This document shows positions 5,363 to 7,866 of a DNA stretch of 7,866 bases, piece after piece. The position numbers and the translations under genes are program-made. Below the pieces are notes generated by a model. The model worked only from the letters and a program-made list of their open reading frames with translations, made no database searches and had not been told where the DNA came from. Location: assembly GCA_004357015.1 (NCBI GenBank), contig SMXE01000078.1, positions 1 through 7,866 of the forward strand, written 5' to 3'. This DNA comes from Caldithrix sp. GTDB lineage: Bacteria; Zhuqueibacterota; Zhuqueibacteria; Oceanimicrobiales; Oceanimicrobiaceae. Positions within the stretch are counted from its first letter, which is position 1. The number at the start of each line of letters is the position of its first letter.

Positions 5363-6523
5363 GTGTCTTCGCTTAAAAACCAAATGAACAATCTCGCTTC
5401 CGAACGCCCGGCCTGGGTTGAAATTGACTTAGACCAGCTAAGAACGAATTTTGACATCATTCGGCGCGACATGCCGGCAGGTCTTGGCTTTGTGAGCGTT
5501 GTGAAAGATGAAGCCTACGGGCACGGCATGGTGCAGGTGGCGCGCACCGCGCTGCAGTTTGGCGCGACCGCTATCGCCCTTGCCACTGTGGATGAAGCGT
5601 TGCAGTTACGCCAAAACCAGGTGTACGCCCCGATCCTGGTGTTCGGTGAACGCACGGAGGAGGAGTTGGAGATTTGTGTGACACAGAATTTCACCTGCTT
5701 TATCAACGACCGTCGTAAGGCGGAGAAACTCAGCCGGTTAGCGAAAAGCGCCGGCAAGCGCATGCCAATCCACGTGGAAGTAGACACGGGCCTGAGCCGC
5801 TACGGCGTCAAATGGTCTGAGGCGCCCGCTGTCATTGTGAGCATAGCTGGGAAAAAACACCTTCACATCGAAGGCGTCATGAGCCACTTCGCCATGTCTG
5901 ATGAGCTGGATAAAACGTTCGCGCTGCAGCAGCTTGAGCGCTTCCGGCAGGTGATGGCGGACTTGCAGGAACTTGGAATCGAGTTCAAATATCGCCACAT
6001 GTGTAATACCGGCGGCTTTCTCGACTTGCCACAGGCACACTTTGATCTGGTCAGAATAGGCATTTTGCCGCTGGGCGTTTACCCGTCGCAAGTGTGCCGC
6101 CGGATTCGGGGCCTCCTGCCCATCATGACGGTAAAGACCAAAATTGCGGCCATCACGGAAATCGAAGCTGGAGACTACATTGGTTACGGTATGCGCTATC
6201 AGGCAGCGGAGCGGCGCCGGATCGCCGTGCTGCCGGTAGGGTACGGCGACGGTTTTCCGCGGGTGCGAAACCAGGGCGAGGTTCTCATCTGCGACAAGCG
6301 CGCGCCGGTGGTAGGTGGCAATGCCATGGACGCCACCATGGTGGACGTCACCGACATCCCGCAAGCGCAGGTCTGGAACGAAGTGGTTCTGATGGGAAAA
6401 CAGGGTGACGAGGAAATCGATGTGCATGAAATCGCCCGGCTTCAAGGCACTGTTTCGTATCATGCCCTGACCGGGTGGCGCTCGCGCTTGCCGCGCATTT
6501 ACCTTGGAGAGGCACAGTCATGA
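5363..6523 (+). CDS. alr: Alanine racemase (fold-type III PLP enzyme)
   Basis: A PLP-dependent racemase interconverting L- and D-alanine, or a related amino acid. It has an N-terminal TIM barrel and C-terminal beta domain and a normal length (386 residues). VVKDEAYGHG (46-55) holds the PLP lysine, Lys48, with DE where AN or AD is usual. HVEVDTGLSRYG (137-148) carries Glu139 where the well-studied enzyme has carbamylated Lys129, and Arg146 equals its Arg136. CNTGG (214-218) and RIGILPLGVYPS (231-242) line the cofactor pocket. DYIGYGMRY (271-279) gives the second catalytic base, Tyr275, and VGYGDGFPR and AMDATMVDVTD (321-331) follow. The GTG at 5363 gives the longest form; ATG 5384 (residue 8) is equally possible, as neither has a good Shine-Dalgarno. 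A four-codon frame ATG AGT GGT TAA abuts the GTG. The gap to the ATP-grasp stop is 29 bases; the 3' end overlaps the next gene. It could serve the cell wall or only this cluster. Confidence 0.88.
   Translation: MSSLKNQMNNLASERPAWVEIDLDQLRTNFDIIRRDMPAGLGFVSVVKDEAYGHGMVQVARTALQFGATAIALATVDEALQLRQNQVYAPILVFGERTEEELEICVTQNFTCFINDRRKAEKLSRLAKSAGKRMPIHVEVDTGLSRYGVKWSEAPAVIVSIAGKKHLHIEGVMSHFAMSDELDKTFALQQLERFRQVMADLQELGIEFKYRHMCNTGGFLDLPQAHFDLVRIGILPLGVYPSQVCRRIRGLLPIMTVKTKIAAITEIEAGDYIGYGMRYQAAERRRIAVLPVGYGDGFPRVRNQGEVLICDKRAPVVGGNAMDATMVDVTDIPQAQVWNEVVLMGKQGDEEIDVHEIARLQGTVSYHALTGWRSRLPRIYLGEAQS
6506..6512 (+). promoter_or_regulatory. Shine-Dalgarno setting the transferase start; ATGA coupling
   Basis: GGAGAGG lies 7 bases before the ATG at 6520. 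The ATG overlaps the racemase TGA as ATGA (6520-6523). This favours 6520 over the longer upstream frame beginning at 6475 and indicates translational coupling. Confidence 0.8.
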
Positions 6524-7353
6524 AACTCGTATTCTCGGAGTACAAATCCGACTACGGCAACTACATTTTTCCCTATGCCATCTGGGCGATCCCGGAACCG
6601 CACGAGATGCCCGCTATGATTTTTGACCGAGGCTTTCTGCCCGCGGCAAGGGACTTCTCACAATTTTACATGTGCCGGCACGTGCGGGTTGTGCTCGGCA
6701 AGTTTGAGCCGTCCTCCGAAAATCGCCGTATCATGCGGAAGTGCGAGGACATCGAATATACCCTGGTGCCACGCTCCAAGTTTGATTTCACTCACGGGTG
6801 GCGCGACTTCTGTAAGAACTATGCCGACATCAAGTTTGGCAAGGACGTCATGACGCATGCGCGGCTGGATTCTCTCTTCGAGTCGGCCATCATCTCCCAC
6901 GTCCTCGTGTTTACCGATACCGCAACCGGCCGCGACATCGGGATTGCAACCCTCTACGTTGAGGGCGCGGAATTGGCCTACTTCTATTATTCTTTTTACG
7001 ACCTGAACTACTACATACGCAACCTCGGCATGTATATTATGATGTCGGCTGTTCATACCTTCGCGCAACAAGGTACGCGTTTCATGTATTTGGGGACGTG
7101 CTACTCCCGCAACGCGCTGTATAAAACACAGTTCGCCGGCGCTGAGTTCTTCAATGGATTTCGCTGGTCTGATGATTTGAAGGAGCTAAAATATCTGATA
7201 GGCAGAGACCAGGGCGCTGTTACGAAACATTTGGTGGAAACAGAAGACTTCGTGGAAAAGTTCTATTCGGGCCGGCTGGAGTCGATTTTGCAGGAGGATA
7301 GTTTTGTCTTCCCTGCTTTGGGAAATACAATGAGGGTTGATGCTACTTCATAA
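6520..7353 (+). CDS. Arginyl/leucyl-tRNA-protein transferase-like (ATE/Bpt) aminoacyltransferase
   Basis: Resembles ATE1/Bpt enzymes, which move an amino acid from its tRNA to an amino group at a protein N-terminus, using a GNAT-like fold. N-terminal part: IFDRGFLPA (34-42), then FYMCRHVRVVLGKFEPSSENRR (49-70), matching the family's CxPxR...F.PSRSQRR region. C-terminal part: ATLYVEGAELAYFYYSFYD (143-161) corresponds to the family's VAV.D...LSAVYTFYDP strand. NLGMYIMM (168-175), FMYLGTCYSRNALYKTQF (188-205) and GFRWSDD (213-219) match the conserved LG.Y, YLG......K..YK..F and G..W elements. Length is 277 residues. Only one cysteine (Cys52) remains where canonical enzymes have a cysteine set near the N-terminus, so metal or Fe-S binding is unlikely. 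Placed after a ligase and a racemase, it more likely acts on a small molecule or a dedicated peptide than on N-degron substrates. That role is inferred; homology is fairly secure. Confidence 0.75.
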   Translation: MKLVFSEYKSDYGNYIFPYAIWAIPEPHEMPAMIFDRGFLPAARDFSQFYMCRHVRVVLGKFEPSSENRRIMRKCEDIEYTLVPRSKFDFTHGWRDFCKNYADIKFGKDVMTHARLDSLFESAIISHVLVFTDTATGRDIGIATLYVEGAELAYFYYSFYDLNYYIRNLGMYIMMSAVHTFAQQGTRFMYLGTCYSRNALYKTQFAGAEFFNGFRWSDDLKELKYLIGRDQGAVTKHLVETEDFVEKFYSGRLESILQEDSFVFPALGNTMRVDATS

Positions 7354-7609
7354 ATCGCCGGTACTTTTCTTTCAACCGATCCGTCGTATCATTGCCATTT
7401 TTTGACAGACGTTGAACGGAAATGATTCGGTTTTCCTGCAGATTGATGTGGATTTTGAAGTCCACATCTTCGTTGCGTTCAATGAGGATGGCCTGTGTGT
7501 TGGGCGCGTAGAATTCGATTCTTAATTTTTCAGGATTTAGACTAAACTTCTTGGCAATTTCGATGAGATGCTGGCTGAATTTTTTGAACTGCGGAACGGG
7601 AAATTCCAT
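7343..7609 (-). CDS. Small protein of unknown function (88 residues)
   Basis: Not recognised. GAGGAGG (plus-strand 7620-7626) precedes the ATG by about 10 bases, which strongly supports a real gene. The protein is soluble, without signal peptide, membrane helix or cysteines. A helical, Lys/Phe-rich N-terminus (MEFPVPQFKKFSQHLIEIAKKF) leads to apparent beta strands around LRIEFYAPNTQAILIE (29-44) and VDFKIHINL (49-57), then a basic helical tail (QRLSKNG...DRLKEKYRRFMK). This looks like a compact alpha-beta domain. It faces the ATP-grasp/racemase/transferase cluster, and its last 11 bases overlap the transferase 3' end. It follows the thiE end on the same strand after a gap of 123 bases, so it could be co-transcribed with thiE. 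Confidence 0.7.
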   Translation of the reverse strand: MEFPVPQFKKFSQHLIEIAKKFSLNPEKLRIEFYAPNTQAILIERNEDVDFKIHINLQENRIISVQRLSKNGNDTTDRLKEKYRRFMK

Positions 7610-7619
7610 TCGCTGTTTT

Positions 7620-7626
7620 CCTCCTC
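7620..7626 (-). promoter_or_regulatory. Strong Shine-Dalgarno of the 88-residue protein
   Basis: The minus strand reads GAGGAGG, about 10 bases before the ATG at 7609-7607. It fixes the start and supports coding on this strand over the overlapping plus-strand frame. Confidence 0.75.
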
Positions 7627-7633
7627 AATTCTT

Positions 7634-7647
7634 TCTGAATGTTCAGA
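7634..7647. promoter_or_regulatory. 14-base perfect palindrome upstream of the small protein
   Basis: TCTGAA-TG-TTCAGA is a perfect dyad with 6-base arms. It lies about 25 bases before the ATG at 7609 of the 88-residue protein, just upstream of its ribosome-binding site. It could be a repressor operator; no regulator gene is visible. Confidence 0.35.
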
Positions 7648-7732
7648 CAACATTACGTACATAACAAAACGCTATTTCGCAGAAAGATGTTCCGAGTCAG
7701 AAATTCTGTCCAGATTCGGCTTCAACTTTCCA

Positions 7733-7866
7733 TCAAAGCTCGCCCAGCGCCATTCTGAAGTGAGAGACCGTCGCCGGGATGCTCTTCGCTTGCATCAGCG
7801 CTGAAATCACCGCAACGCCGTGGGCGCCAGCCTGGCGACAGACGGCAGCCTTTTCGGCATCGATGC
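7733..7866 (-). CDS. thiE: Thiamine-phosphate synthase (ThiE-type), C-terminal end only
   Basis: An open frame enters from the right edge and ends at TGA (7735-7733). The 43 visible residues read IDAEKAAVCRQAGAHGVAVI, then SALMQAKSIPATVSHFRMAL and GEL. AGAHGVAVISAL matches the ThiE/TenI C-terminal signature GA.GVAV.SAI, where backbone amides hold phosphate, and the alpha helix that follows closes the barrel at the usual distance from the end. ThiE joins the pyrimidine and thiazole phosphates to make thiamine phosphate in the cytoplasm. Most of the gene lies outside the window, so a ThiD-ThiE fusion, TenI or another TIM-barrel relative cannot be excluded. The 88-residue protein lies downstream on the same strand. 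Confidence 0.7.
   Translation of the reverse strand, partial: IDAEKAAVCRQAGAHGVAVISALMQAKSIPATVSHFRMALGEL

Noticed and set aside
5738..6463. Open minus-strand frame of 241 codons opposite the racemase gene
   Set aside because: It lies entirely inside a strongly conserved plus-strand gene, has no recognisable domain or good ribosome-binding site, and has the composition of a shadow frame.
6475..6519. Longer N-terminus for the transferase from the ATG at 6475
   Set aside because: The extra 15 residues lie within the racemase C-terminus and look like a frame shadow; GGAGAGG plus ATGA overlap favour 6520.
7568..7804. Plus-strand frame of 78 codons at the right edge
   Set aside because: It overlaps both the well-supported minus-strand small gene start and the ThiE end; no ribosome-binding site or domain.

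Overview
The window appears to come from a bacterium of the FCB-type or neighbouring candidate phyla (KSB1, Calditrichota, Latescibacterota and similar). The main clue is the first protein, which ends in a YPNPFNPST-type sorting/FlgD-like tail that is common in those groups. This placement is an inference. Base composition is mixed: coding regions are moderately GC-rich, while the non-coding gaps are clearly AT-richer.

Left part (1-2108, + strand): the 3' part of a secreted Esterase-D-type hydrolase with a C-terminal sorting domain; a SixA-like phosphohistidine phosphatase; and a small four-helix membrane protein behind a very good Shine-Dalgarno sequence. A gap of 361 bases follows, holding a GC-rich hairpin and an 18-base sequence that recurs inside the next gene.

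Middle (2470-4076): a 12-helix MFS transporter, then an AT-rich gap of 326 bases crowded with small dyads. Two perfect stem-loops there lie three helical turns apart. The gap is roughly bounded by inverted copies of a degenerate ACCACAAAGAC-type motif.

Right part (4077-7353, + strand), the most interesting region: a three-gene cluster. It encodes a PurD-like ATP-grasp ligase with altered substrate motifs, a fold-type III alanine racemase, and a homologue of the arginyl/leucyl-tRNA-protein transferases (ATE/Bpt). The last two genes overlap by ATGA. ATP-dependent ligase, racemase and aminoacyl-tRNA-dependent transferase together are what one would expect for making or attaching a small D-amino-acid-containing peptide or amide. 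The product cannot be read from the sequence, and the MFS gene upstream is only a possible exporter.

Right edge (- strand): a small unrecognised protein of 88 residues with a strong ribosome-binding site, whose end overlaps the transferase gene by 11 bases, and the C-terminal end of a ThiE-type thiamine-phosphate synthase running in from outside the window. No tRNA, rRNA, insertion sequence or CRISPR array was seen.
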